This document shows positions 17,861 to 27,368 of a stretch of 64,000 bases of DNA, one piece after another (positions within the stretch are counted from its first letter, which is position 1; every line of letters begins with the position of its first letter). The DNA is from Dongia rigui (GTDB lineage Bacteria; Pseudomonadota; Alphaproteobacteria; Dongiales; Dongiaceae). The position numbers and the translations under genes were made by a program. Location of the stretch: contig NZ_JAXCLX010000002.1 of assembly GCF_034044635.1 (NCBI RefSeq), positions 124,001 through 188,000 of the forward strand, in the 5' to 3' direction. The notes below the pieces were generated by a model, which was not told the DNA's origin, did not search any database, and was given only the letters and a program-made list of their open reading frames with translations.

Positions 17861-18741
17861 TGCACGCGACCGCCGGCGAGAATCAGCGCGCCATCCAGCG
17901 CGTCATGGCGGGGGCTGACGAAATAGGGGCGGAAACGATAGGGGAAGTATTTCTGATAGGCCTGCCCCAGGCCGCCCATGATGCAGATGCGCTTGGCGCC
18001 GAGCTTCACCAGATGATCGAGCACCAGGGTAACGCCGGTCTGTCCACGCTCGACGATAAAGCGGGCGACCGTATCGTTCCGTTCGGCATGTTCCAGCAGC
18101 AAGGGCGTCAGCGCGCCGTAATCGCGGGGTTTCGCCGTTTCGGCAAAGCGATGGAGGTTATCCATGGATCCGTCGAAGCGCGCCCAGACCGCATCGGTGA
18201 AGGGCGTGCGCTCGATGATGCCATCTTGGGCATAAAGCGTGCGGCGGAGCGATTCACGCCCGAGATCGGCGCCGCTCCCCTGGTCGGACAGCATGAAGCC
18301 CCAGCCGCCGAAGGTCTGCAGCTTGCCGCCGACCTGGATCACATAGACAGCGCCGGTACCGATCGCGGCAATCGCCCCATCTTCGCCGCCATGGGCGCCG
18401 ACGCAGGCGATGATGCCGTCATGCTCGACGCGCAAGGTTTGAAAGGGCCAGGTGTGGGCTTCGACCCTGGCAACGGCGCCGGCCATGTTGGCACCGGCGA
18501 GGCCGAAACAGGCGGCCGTCCTTCCCATGGCGTCGTCGCCAAGGCCGGCGATGGTGAAAGCGGCGTGGCAGGCGTCGGCGATGTTGGTAAGTGCCTCGGC
18601 TGGGTCCGTGAAAATGTTGGCGGAACCGCCTTTTGTTTCGGCGCGCAAGGCGCCTTGGGCATCGCGCAGCCGCACCCGGCAATGTGTCCCGCCGCCGTCA
18701 ACGCCCAGGAAGAAGTCCGCCGCCATCGTGGAAACGTCCAT
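17857..18741 (-). CDS. nagK: N-acetylglucosamine kinase, BadF/BadG/BcrA/BcrD family
   Basis: The 294-residue kinase of the ASKHA fold has the phosphate-1 motif FLGVDGGGTHCRVR near residue 10, AIGTGAVYVI (phosphate-2) and IMGGLGQAYQKY near the C-terminus. BadF-type kinases of this size in bacteria phosphorylate GlcNAc or glucosamine. It is first in the leftward amino-sugar operon. The ATG at 18741 is used; a second ATG at 18726 is equally possible since neither has a strong ribosome-binding site, while the longer upstream frame is AT-rich promoter DNA. It overlaps the GntR gene by 4 bases. Confidence 0.85.
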   Translation of the reverse strand: MDVSTMAADFFLGVDGGGTHCRVRLRDAQGALRAETKGGSANIFTDPAEALTNIADACHAAFTIAGLGDDAMGRTAACFGLAGANMAGAVARVEAHTWPFQTLRVEHDGIIACVGAHGGEDGAIAAIGTGAVYVIQVGGKLQTFGGWGFMLSDQGSGADLGRESLRRTLYAQDGIIERTPFTDAVWARFDGSMDNLHRFAETAKPRDYGALTPLLLEHAERNDTVARFIVERGQTGVTLVLDHLVKLGAKRICIMGGLGQAYQKYFPYRFRPYFVSPRHDALDGALILAGGRVQ

Positions 18742-18924
18742 TTTAATGCCACTTAGATACCAATATACGAAGCTTCCAGTGACAATGCCAGGGTTTCTTT
18801 TTCTGATATTATCGAATTGATATAGATGTAATTTTTCCGAATTTCGACAGCTGCAAAATTTGTGTCTCGACAGATATGGTATTATTTCGGTATTGTCACG
18901 CTCAGAAGTCAAAAAGGCGACTCA
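18742..18924. promoter_or_regulatory. Divergent promoter/operator region of nag and mur operons
   Basis: This 183-base spacer is clearly more AT-rich than its surroundings and separates nagK (leftward) from murQ (rightward). TGGTAT-type half-sites occur in both orientations: ATACCA at 18757-18762, TGGTAT at 18877-18882 and CGGTAT at 18888-18893. Such half-sites would suit a GntR/HutC regulator, but I cannot show that they are its operators. Both operons are probably driven and co-regulated from here. Confidence 0.45.
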
Positions 18925-19857
18925 ATGCTGGGACGGCAGACGGAGGAAGTGAGCGCGGCAGCGTCGGGCATCGATACCTGGCCCGATCAGCGTGCCCTTG
19001 CTGAAATGCTCGCCGGCCAAGGGCGGGGTGTCGCCGCGGTCGAAGGTGCGCTGCCGGCCCTGGCCGCCGCTGCCGAGTTGCTCGCGGCACGGATGGCTGA
19101 TGGTGGGCGTCTCATTTATGTCGGCGCCGGCAGTTCGGGCCTCATTGCCAAACTCGATGCCTTGGAATTGCCGGCGACCTTCGGCATCCCACCTTCGCGG
19201 GCGCTGGCGTTGATCGCCGGCGGCGCCGCCTCGTTCGAGCATCTTAATGGCGCTGCCGAGGACGATCCGCAGCTCGCCCGATTGGACATTGCGTCGGTCG
19301 ATGTCGCGGCGACGGACGTCGTGGTCGGCATTTCCGCCAGCGGTTCCACCATCTATACCTGTGCCGCGTTGAAAGAGGCGCGGACACGTGGCGCCGCCAC
19401 GGTCGGCATCGCCTGCAATGCCGGTGCGCCGATCTTCGATGGCGTCACAGTTGCCGTGGTGCTGCCGAGCGGTGGCGAGGTTCTGGCGGGTTCGACCCGC
19501 ATGGGCGCCGGAACGGCACAGAAGGCGGCGCTCAATCTGCTCTCGACCTTGACGGCGATGAAACTTGGCCATGTGCATGACGGCATGATGGTCAATGTGC
19601 GTGCCGAGAACGCGAAGCTGCGCGAGCGCGCGGCGGTCATCGTTTCGCGTATCGCCGGTGTCGATGTGGCATTGGCGGCGGAAAAGTTGAAGCTGGCCGA
19701 CTACGAGCCGAAGCTTGCCATCCTGCTTGCCGCTGGTGCGGCTGATATCGCGGAAGCGAAGCGGCTGATTGCGGAATCGAAAGGACATTTGCGCCCGGCG
19801 CTGGCCTGGCTGGGCGCGTCGCCACGACAAACGGCGAGCGCTGCAGGCACCAAGTAG
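18925..19857 (+). CDS. murQ: N-acetylmuramic acid 6-phosphate etherase
   Basis: The 310-residue SIS-domain lyase cleaves the lactyl ether of MurNAc-6-phosphate to give GlcNAc-6-phosphate and D-lactate, linking peptidoglycan recycling to the nag operon next door. MurQ hallmarks: RLIYVGAGSSGLIAKLDALELPATFG, VVGISASGSTIYT, GSTRMGAGTAQKAALNLLST and KLGHVHDGMMVNVRAENAKL. The ATG at 18925 is preceded by AAAAAGGCGA. AnmK and MurP are not in the window, so MurNAc-6-P must come from a kinase encoded elsewhere, or by nagK acting on MurNAc. The transporter genes follow at once. Confidence 0.93.
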   Translation: MLGRQTEEVSAAASGIDTWPDQRALAEMLAGQGRGVAAVEGALPALAAAAELLAARMADGGRLIYVGAGSSGLIAKLDALELPATFGIPPSRALALIAGGAASFEHLNGAAEDDPQLARLDIASVDVAATDVVVGISASGSTIYTCAALKEARTRGAATVGIACNAGAPIFDGVTVAVVLPSGGEVLAGSTRMGAGTAQKAALNLLSTLTAMKLGHVHDGMMVNVRAENAKLRERAAVIVSRIAGVDVALAAEKLKLADYEPKLAILLAAGAADIAEAKRLIAESKGHLRPALAWLGASPRQTASAAGTK

Positions 19858-19882
19858 AATGAAAAAAGGGAGGTACAACATC

Positions 19883-21154
19883 ATGCCACGTAACCATTTC
19901 CGCAGCACGATCCTGGGGTCTACGACCCTGGCGATCGGCCTCATCCTTTCTTCGGCGGCCTTTGCCGAAGATGTGACGCTGACGATTGAGAGCTGGCGCA
20001 ATGACGATCTGCCGATCTGGCAGGAGAAGATCATCCCGGCCTTCGAGAAGGCCAATCCGGGTATCAAGGTCGTCTTCTCGCCGACGGCACCCACCGAATA
20101 CAACGCGGCCCTCAACACCAAGCTCGACGCCGGCACCGCAGGTGACCTCATTACCTGCCGCCCGTTCGACGCCTCGCTGGAGCTCTTCAAGAAGGGGCAT
20201 CTGACCAGCGTCAACGATGTGGCCGGCATGGACACCTTCAACGCGGTCGCGAAATCGGCCTGGAGCACGGATGACGGTGCCACCACCTTCTGCGTGCCGA
20301 TGGCTTCGGTGATTCACGGCTTCATCTACAACAAGGATGCCTTCGCCAAGGTCGGCGTCGACGTGCCGAAGACGGAGGAAGAATTCTTCGCCGCTCTGGA
20401 GAAGATCAAGAAGGAAGGTTCCTATGTGCCGATGGCCATGGGCACTGCCGACCAGTGGGAAGCGGCCACCATGGGCTATCAGAATATCGGCCCGAACTAT
20501 TGGCATGGTGAAGACGGCCGCAAGGCGCTGATCGCGGGCAAGGAAAAGCTCACCGATGCCGATTGGGTCGCCCCCTATCAGACGCTGGCGCGCTGGGCCG
20601 ATTATCTTGGCGATGGCTACAAGGCACAGACCTATCCGGACAGCCAGAACATGTTCGCCCTTGGCCGTGCCGCGATCTATCCCGCCGGCTCCTGGGACAT
20701 CTCGGTCTTCAACACCCAGGCCGAGTTCAAGATGGGCGCGTTCTATCCGCCGGTGAAGAAGGAAGGGGATACCTGCTACATCTCCGACCATGCCGACATC
20801 GCCATGGGCGCCAATGCCAAATCGGCGCATCCGGAAGAGACCAAGAAGTTCCTGGCCTGGCTGACCTCGGCCGATTTCGCCGACATCTATGCCAATTCGC
20901 TGCCGGGTTTCTTCAGCCTCTCCAACCACGAGGTGAAACTGCAGGATCCCCTCGCCCAGGAATTCGTCAACTGGCGTGGCACCTGCAAGACGACGATCCG
21001 CTCGACCTATCAGATCCTGTCGCGCGGCACGCCGAATCTCGAGAACGAGACCTGGGGTGCGTCGGCCAATGTGATCAATGGCAGCGAGACGCCGGAAGCC
21101 GCCGCCAAACGGCTGCAGGACGGTCTCGACAGCTGGTACAAGCCGGCCCCTTAA
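19883..21154 (+). CDS. Carbohydrate ABC transporter substrate-binding protein
   Basis: The 423-residue protein has a Sec signal peptide (residues 1 to about 28, ending SSAAFA) and a mature family 1 sugar-binding fold (VTLTIESWRNDDLPIWQEKIIPAFEKANPGIKV opening, then TADQWEAATMGYQNIG and ALGRAAIYPAGSWDI). It should deliver a carbohydrate to the permeases encoded downstream. The ATG at 19883 sits 8 bases after GGGAGG, which decides the start over an ATG at 19859. It lies 25 bases after murQ, so a MurNAc, GlcNAc or oligosaccharide ligand is plausible but unproven. A stem-loop follows the gene. Confidence 0.88.
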   Translation: MPRNHFRSTILGSTTLAIGLILSSAAFAEDVTLTIESWRNDDLPIWQEKIIPAFEKANPGIKVVFSPTAPTEYNAALNTKLDAGTAGDLITCRPFDASLELFKKGHLTSVNDVAGMDTFNAVAKSAWSTDDGATTFCVPMASVIHGFIYNKDAFAKVGVDVPKTEEEFFAALEKIKKEGSYVPMAMGTADQWEAATMGYQNIGPNYWHGEDGRKALIAGKEKLTDADWVAPYQTLARWADYLGDGYKAQTYPDSQNMFALGRAAIYPAGSWDISVFNTQAEFKMGAFYPPVKKEGDTCYISDHADIAMGANAKSAHPEETKKFLAWLTSADFADIYANSLPGFFSLSNHEVKLQDPLAQEFVNWRGTCKTTIRSTYQILSRGTPNLENETWGASANVINGSETPEAAAKRLQDGLDSWYKPAP

Positions 21155-21171
21155 GGGCTTAACCGGAGCGG

Positions 21172-21205
21172 GACGGGCTTCCATGGCGGAAGCCCGTCTT
21201 TCTCT
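21172..21205 (+). terminator. Intra-operon stem-loop / attenuator after the binding-protein gene
   Basis: An 11-bp perfect stem (21172-21182 with 21188-21198) with a 5-base loop is followed by TTTCTCT. It lies between the substrate-binding protein and the first permease gene. In ABC operons such elements commonly raise binding-protein mRNA relative to permease mRNA by partial termination or by protecting the 3' end. Confidence 0.7.
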
Positions 21206-21220
21206 GTAGCCTCATCCCCC

Positions 21221-22150
21221 ATGAGCGAACCCGTTCACATCCGCCGCCCGCGGCGCTGGCACATTGCCGTCTTCCTGGCGCCGGCCTTGCTGGTCTACAC
21301 CATCTTGATGGTGGTGCCGCTGGCCGAAACCCTGCGCCTGTCGCTCTTTACCGAGCAAGACCAGGTCAGGAGCTTCGCGGGGCTCAGCAATTTCGCGACA
21401 CTCTTTGGCGATCCGCGCTGGGCCCAGGCGTTCTGGAATGCGCTCCTCAACAACATCGAATTCTTCTGCATCCACATGGCGGTGCAGAACCCGGTGGGCA
21501 TCGCGCTGGCGGCCCTCCTCAGCGTGCCGCGTCTGCGCGGGCGCGCTGCCTATCGCACGACGATCTTCATGCCGACCATGCTGTCCTTCGTCGTCATCGG
21601 CTTCATCTGGAAGCTGATTTTGAGCCCGCTTTGGGGTGTTACGCCCAGCATCATGGCGGCGGTCGGCCTGAAATGGCTGTTCGGTCCTTGGCTCGGGCAG
21701 GAGGATACGGCACTCATCGCCGTTTCATTGGTCTCAGTCTGGCAGTATATCGGCATCCCGATGATGCTGATCTATGCAGCCCTCCTGTCGATTCCCGAAG
21801 AAATCATCGAGGCGGCGGAATGCGACGGCCTCATCGGCGTGGCGCAGTTCTGGAAGATCAAGCTGCCCCTGATCATGCCCGCCATCGGCCTCATTTCTGT
21901 GCTGACCTTCGTCGCCAATTTCAACGCCTTCGACCTCATCTATGTGAGCCAAGGGGCACTCGCCGGGCCGAATTTCGCGACCGACATTTTGGGCACCTTC
22001 CTCTATCGCACCTTCTTCGGGCACCAGCTGCAGCTGGGTGACCAGCATATGGGGGCCACCATCGCCACGGTGATGTTCCTGATCATCCTCAGCGTCGTCG
22101 CCTTCTATCTCCTCGTCATCCAGCGGCGCATGCGTCGCTATGAGTTTTAG
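21221..22150 (+). CDS. Carbohydrate ABC transporter permease (MalF/UgpA type)
   Basis: The 309-residue inner-membrane protein has about six hydrophobic helices, beginning WHIAVFLAPALLVYTILMVVP, and the cytoplasmic EAA loop EAAECDGLIGVAQFWKIKLPLIMP typical of sugar permeases that contact the ATPase. It forms a heterodimer with the product of the next gene, 11 bases downstream. The short N-terminus fits UgpA/LacF rather than MalF. The substrate follows from the binding protein and is not known. Confidence 0.9.
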   Translation: MSEPVHIRRPRRWHIAVFLAPALLVYTILMVVPLAETLRLSLFTEQDQVRSFAGLSNFATLFGDPRWAQAFWNALLNNIEFFCIHMAVQNPVGIALAALLSVPRLRGRAAYRTTIFMPTMLSFVVIGFIWKLILSPLWGVTPSIMAAVGLKWLFGPWLGQEDTALIAVSLVSVWQYIGIPMMLIYAALLSIPEEIIEAAECDGLIGVAQFWKIKLPLIMPAIGLISVLTFVANFNAFDLIYVSQGALAGPNFATDILGTFLYRTFFGHQLQLGDQHMGATIATVMFLIILSVVAFYLLVIQRRMRRYEF

Positions 22151-22161
22151 GGGGTGGCGCG

Positions 22162-23001
22162 ATGGCACAGATTCCCGTCTTCCGCATGCGCCGCGCCGTG
22201 GTTCACGGCTTGCTGGGGGGCTATACGCTGATCGCGATCCTGCCGGTCCTGCTCATCATCATGAATTCCTTCAAGGACCGGAAAGCGATTTTCAATCACC
22301 CGCTGGCGCCGCCGGGGCCAGCCACGTTCAGTCTCATCGGCTATGAGACGGTGCTGAAGCAGGGTGACTTCCTGTCTTATTTCCAGAACAGCCTGATCGT
22401 CACGGTCGGCTCGCTGTTCTTCATTCTGCTGTTCGGGGCGATGGCATCCTTCGCCCTCACCGAGTATCGGTTCCGCGGCAATGTCTTCCTGGGGCTTTTC
22501 CTGGCGCTCGGTGTCATGGTGCCGATCCGCCTCGGCACCATCGGGATCCTGGAAATGATGGCGAAATCCGGTCTCGTCAATTCGCTCTTCGCCTTGATCC
22601 TGGTCTATACGGCGCAAGGCCTGCCGCTGGCCTGCTTCGTGCTTTCCGAGTTCATGCGCACGGTCTCGGCTGATTTGAAGAATGCGGGTCGCGTCGACGG
22701 GCTGTCTGAATATGTCGTGTTCTTCCGCCTGGTACTGCCGCTGGTGCGGCCGGCCATGGCGACGGTGGCGATCTTCTCGATGATTCCGATCTGGAATGAT
22801 TTGTGGTTCCCGCTCATCCTGGCGCCCGCGGAAGGCACCAAGACCATCACGTTGGGGACCCAGGTCTTCATCGGCCAGTTCGTCACCAATTGGAACGCCG
22901 TGCTGGCGGCACTCACCTTGTCGCTGACACCGGCGCTGATCCTCTATCTCATCTTCTCGCGCCAGCTCATTCGCGGCCTGACGGCAGGAGCGGTGAAATG
23001 A
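22162..23001 (+). CDS. Carbohydrate ABC transporter permease (MalG/UgpE type)
   Basis: The 279-residue inner-membrane permease has six hydrophobic segments and an EAA-like loop, NAGRVDGLSEYVVFFRLVLPLVRPAM. It is the second half of the transporter. The ATG of the following oxidoreductase gene overlaps its stop codon by 4 bases, so the two are translationally coupled. Length and order (binding protein, permease 1, permease 2) follow the CUT1 family pattern. Confidence 0.9.
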   Translation: MAQIPVFRMRRAVVHGLLGGYTLIAILPVLLIIMNSFKDRKAIFNHPLAPPGPATFSLIGYETVLKQGDFLSYFQNSLIVTVGSLFFILLFGAMASFALTEYRFRGNVFLGLFLALGVMVPIRLGTIGILEMMAKSGLVNSLFALILVYTAQGLPLACFVLSEFMRTVSADLKNAGRVDGLSEYVVFFRLVLPLVRPAMATVAIFSMIPIWNDLWFPLILAPAEGTKTITLGTQVFIGQFVTNWNAVLAALTLSLTPALILYLIFSRQLIRGLTAGAVK

Positions 23002-24053
23002 CAAAGCCCTTGCGCGTTCTCGTGGTCGGTCTCGGCAATATGGGCTTGAGCCAAGCCCAGGCCTATCACGCCAATCCCGGTTTCGAGATCGTCGGGCTTG
23101 CCAACCGGTCGGCGGTGACGTTGCCGGCAGCTCTTCAAAGCTATCCGCGCTTTGACAGCTTCGAGGCCGGCCTTGCGGCCGCGAAGCCGGATGTCGTTTC
23201 GATCAATACCCATACCGACAGCCACGCCGAATACGCCATCAAGGCGATGGAGGCGGGCGCCCACGTATTCCTCGAGAAACCGCTGGCAGCAACGGTCGCC
23301 GAGGCCGAGCGCGTGGTGGCTGCTGCCACCAGGTTCAGGCGCAAGCTGGTGATCGGCTATATCCTGCGGCATCACCCGTCCTGGATCGAATTCATCCGCC
23401 GTGCCCGTGACCTCGGCGGCCCGTTCGTGATGCGCATGAACCTCAACCAGCAATCCAATGGGGCCGAATGGGCGGTGCATAAGCGCCTGATGCAGACAAC
23501 CTCGCCCATCGTCGATTGCGGCGTCCACTATATCGACGTCATGTGCCAGATCTGCGATGCCAAGCCCATCGAGGTGCGGGGCATGGGTGTGCGCCTCAGC
23601 GATGAGGTGGCGCCAGACATGTATAATTACGGCCATCTGCAGGTGCTGTTCGAAGATGGCTCCGTTGGCTGGTATGAGGCGGCCTGGGGGCCGATGATCT
23701 CGGAAACCGCCTTCTTCGTGAAGGATGTGATGACGCCCAAGGGTTGCGTCTCCATCGTCATGAAAGAAGGCGCGCGCTCGGCCGACATGGAAACCCACAC
23801 CAAGACCTCGACCATACGCACGCATTGGTCCGAACGCGATGCGCAGGGGCGGTATCTGCGGGCGGATGAGGACCAGGCCATGGCTGACGAGCCAGGGCAC
23901 CAGGAGCTCTGCGATCGTGAGCAGGCCTTCGTGCTGAAGGCGATCCGCGAGGATCTGGATCTGACGGCACATATGGCTGAGGCCGTGAAGTCTCTGGCCG
24001 TCGTGCTGGCGGCGGACAGAAGCGTGCGCGACGGTGTCGCGGTGAAACTCTAA
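22998..24053 (+). CDS. Gfo/Idh/MocA family oxidoreductase
   Basis: The 351-residue protein opens with a Rossmann NAD(P)-binding motif ([20 protein letters not shown]), followed by the family's [17 protein letters not shown] (catalytic Lys in EKP) and [10 protein letters not shown] with the conserved His-Asp pair. Such enzymes oxidise or reduce sugar carbonyl or hydroxyl groups. Placement between permease and ATPase genes of a sugar transporter, with a 4-base overlap, implies it acts on the imported sugar. The substrate could be an amino-sugar derivative, a glycoside or an inositol; I cannot choose. Confidence 0.88.
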   Translation: MTKPLRVLVVGLGNMGLSQAQAYHANPGFEIVGLANRSAVTLPAALQSYPRFDSFEAGLAAAKPDVVSINTHTDSHAEYAIKAMEAGAHVFLEKPLAATVAEAERVVAAATRFRRKLVIGYILRHHPSWIEFIRRARDLGGPFVMRMNLNQQSNGAEWAVHKRLMQTTSPIVDCGVHYIDVMCQICDAKPIEVRGMGVRLSDEVAPDMYNYGHLQVLFEDGSVGWYEAAWGPMISETAFFVKDVMTPKGCVSIVMKEGARSADMETHTKTSTIRTHWSERDAQGRYLRADEDQAMADEPGHQELCDREQAFVLKAIREDLDLTAHMAEAVKSLAVVLAADRSVRDGVAVKL

Positions 24054-24072
24054 GGCGAAAGGTCGGCATCCC

Positions 24073-25077
<1,005 letters not shown>

Positions 25078-25287
25078 TGTTGCTTATCGATTTGAAATCA
25101 CGCCCATAATTCAGTCTTAACGCGATCCCGTCCTACCCGCGTCCGGAGATTCACGCCGGAGTCACGCCACCCCGATTACAAAATGTGTCTATTGGACAAA
25201 GTGCTTTCGAGCGCATCCGATCCGGGCAGGGACGTCCGGCAGGGGCGTCCGGCAGGGTTGTCCGTAACCAGGGTAGGTGGGGTTACC

Positions 25288-25719
25288 ATGAAGCAGGGAA
25301 ATGGGTCGCGTCGCAAAGTGCAGGCATTGAAGGGTCCGCGCGGCAGCCAGATCGGCGGTACCGATGGTGAGCTTGAAGTGAAGGCGTTGGAGGCCTTGCG
25401 CACCGCCTATAAGCGGCTGTCGCGGGTGCTGAGCGACGAGATCGATCGTTCGCGCAAGAATGTCGATCGGATGTCGGATCTGGGCGGCCGGTTGCGCTGG
25501 GTGGCGGAGCGGCACAGCATGGTGCATACCGCGCTTGCTGCCGGACCGGCCTACGCTGCCTATCTCTGCGGCGAATGCGATCAATTGCCGGAAGTGCGCT
25601 CGCTCGCGGAAATGGCGGCCAAGATGGCCAATGACGGCAATGCCTATCCGACAGCTCTCAACCTTCTCAACTATATCGATCACGAATTGGGTTGGATGCC
25701 GATCGAGAAATCGGCCTAG
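25288..25719 (+). CDS. Conserved-type hypothetical protein
   Basis: I do not recognise this 143-residue protein. It is soluble, with a basic N-terminus (KQGNGSRRKVQALKGPRG), a helical central part (ALEALRTAYKRLSRVLSDEIDRSR) and an all-alpha-looking C-terminal half (EVRSLAEMAAKMANDGNAYPTALNLLNYIDHELGW). The ATG at 25288 follows GGTAGGTGGGG. The frame is open a further 35 codons upstream, but that stretch contains short repeats and no better start. Codon use looks like its neighbours. It converges on the XRE regulator gene. Confidence 0.55.
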   Translation: MKQGNGSRRKVQALKGPRGSQIGGTDGELEVKALEALRTAYKRLSRVLSDEIDRSRKNVDRMSDLGGRLRWVAERHSMVHTALAAGPAYAAYLCGECDQLPEVRSLAEMAAKMANDGNAYPTALNLLNYIDHELGWMPIEKSA

Positions 25720-25745
25720 GGGCGTGAAGCCGGCTTAAGGACCTG

Positions 25746-26204
25746 TCACTTCTTCCCCAAGGATCGCGCCAGATCGACCAGATTTTTGCGCACCTTGGGG
25801 CTTTTGATCTGATAATAGGCGCGCACCAGTTCCAAGGTTTCGCGCCGTGCCATGGGGTCCTTTTCCGCATCGGTCACGAGCGGCACCGCACCTTGCAGGT
25901 GACCTGGGCTCTGCCCCTCCACTTCCGACGTCATGCCTTCGAAGAAATAGGGGATGCTGACATCAAGCACCTGGGCGATGTCGAACAGCCGGCTTGAACT
26001 GACGCGGTTGGCGCCGGATTCATATTTCTGAATCTGCTGGAAGGTGAGCCCGATCAGGGTGCCGAGGCGTTCCTGGCTCATGCCGAGCAGCGTTCGCCGC
26101 AATTGCAGCTTCTTGCCCACATGCACGTCGATTGGATTGGGAAAGCCTTTGCTGGCCATTCGGCCGGAGGATTTACGTTCGCGCGGCATTCTAACTGGCC
26201 CCAT
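25746..26204 (-). CDS. XRE-family HTH transcriptional regulator (PraR/SinR-like)
   Basis: The 152-residue protein has a Cro/CI-type helix-turn-helix (about residues 25-85): VGKKLQLRRTLLGMSQERLGTLIGLTFQQIQKYESGANRVSSSRLFDIAQVL. The NPIDVHVGKKLQLRR lead-in is typical of a group widespread in Alphaproteobacteria that includes Rhizobium PraR, a regulator of quorum sensing and biofilm formation. The C-terminal 60 residues form a small helical tail ending VDLARSLGKK. A start at 26189 (MPRERK) is also possible. It lies 46 bases downstream of the peptide-modification operon and could regulate it, though that is only proximity. Confidence 0.82.
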   Translation of the reverse strand: MGPVRMPRERKSSGRMASKGFPNPIDVHVGKKLQLRRTLLGMSQERLGTLIGLTFQQIQKYESGANRVSSSRLFDIAQVLDVSIPYFFEGMTSEVEGQSPGHLQGAVPLVTDAEKDPMARRETLELVRAYYQIKSPKVRKNLVDLARSLGKK

Positions 26205-26250
26205 CCCGAGTCGTCGGAAAACTATCCCAGAAAATTAAGTGAGAACGAAC

Positions 26251-27366
26251 TCAAGTGCCAGTCCTCGGCTGAGTGCAGACATCGCCAGCACGCTTCAGGA
26301 CCTTGCTTGCACAGCGCACACCACCCCCGGCTCTGGCCAGCGCACTGAAACCGAAAACCGGCACAGGATCGAAGCCGAGATCCTGCCAGAGACCGCGGTT
26401 GGCCGCGTCGAAGCCGGTCAATTGCGGCTCCTCATCGCCATATTGGGGAAGCCAGACGAGCGGACGCGAGCGACCCGGCCGGGTCACATTTTCCAGAAGG
26501 ATATTGTTGTAGGGGCGGAGGTTCGGGTTGGGGCTCCACTGCGGATGCGCCACATAGGGCACCGGGTTCCGCCTGACGGCAAAGCCGTCCGCCTCAAGAC
26601 GGCATCTGGCTGCATCCAACTGGTCGGCCCAACCAGGCGTGCGCGGCGCGTCGATGGCGTGGCCTGATCTTGGATCGGCCAGCAGCAGGAGCGGGCGCCC
26701 GTCGGCATCGGCAAGTCCCGTCAGCGACAGAACCAGGTCAAGATGACTGGGCTGCTGCCGCAGATCGGCTGGACCTGTCGTCAAACCGGGCAGGGCGAAG
26801 CCGAAGATCGATAGCGGCCTTGGATCAAGCGCCTGATGCCGCGCCAATGCGTCCGCCCAGGAGAGGCCACCGATGCCGACGCGCTTGGTCATCTCCACGC
26901 TGGCGGCACCGAGAATGCGAAAATCCGGGCCGGTCAGCGTGTTGCCCCCGGCGAGATGCAGAAGGGGCCGCTGGAGATCAAGTACGTGGGCTGCTGCAAA
27001 CCACTTCGCTTGCCGGCCCGGTCGATCGGTGTTGGTCGGGTACTGGATGATCCAGCGGCCATCTTGATCCGCCAGCATCCAGGGATCCTGGCTCCACATT
27101 TCCGATTCCAGGACCGGGGCATCGGCGCCGACGCCGATGACCTGCGCCCGACCGAGGCTGTGCCGTGCGGTCCAGGCTGCAAAATCGGGGTGGGCGGGAT
27201 CGTCCGTCATCAGATAGAGAGAGGTTTCGGGCGGCATCGCGGCAGCGAGCGCCCCCAGGGCGACGGTCTTGGGCGCGTGGTCGGGTTGCAGCAGGCGCAG
27301 CGGAATTGTCATCGCCAGAGCGCTGATCCAGCCGCCGCAATCGGGAACCAGCTGAGTCACCGACAT
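26251..27366 (-). CDS. Guanidine-modifying-fold (agmatine/peptidylarginine deiminase-like) protein
   Basis: The 371-residue protein shows, in order, the landmarks of the pentein guanidine-modifying superfamily: Asp94 in MWSQDPW (equivalent to WARDTGP), GGN at 140-142, His208-x-Asp210 in SHLDLVLSLTG, Asn287-Asn288 in PYNNILLEN, and Cys352 in GGGVRCASK (equivalent to GGGNIHC). A Cys-His-Asp catalytic set is therefore present. Relatives hydrolyse agmatine or peptidyl-arginine, or transfer amidino groups. Overall similarity to agmatine deiminase seems weak, so the substrate is open. It is the last gene of the YcaO-TfuA operon, 2 bases after tfuA, so it may modify the same peptide or protein (for example arginine to citrulline). 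That is inference. Confidence 0.6.
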   Translation of the reverse strand: MSVTQLVPDCGGWISALAMTIPLRLLQPDHAPKTVALGALAAAMPPETSLYLMTDDPAHPDFAAWTARHSLGRAQVIGVGADAPVLESEMWSQDPWMLADQDGRWIIQYPTNTDRPGRQAKWFAAAHVLDLQRPLLHLAGGNTLTGPDFRILGAASVEMTKRVGIGGLSWADALARHQALDPRPLSIFGFALPGLTTGPADLRQQPSHLDLVLSLTGLADADGRPLLLLADPRSGHAIDAPRTPGWADQLDAARCRLEADGFAVRRNPVPYVAHPQWSPNPNLRPYNNILLENVTRPGRSRPLVWLPQYGDEEPQLTGFDAANRGLWQDLGFDPVPVFGFSALARAGGGVRCASKVLKRAGDVCTQPRTGT

Positions 27367-27368
27367 GG

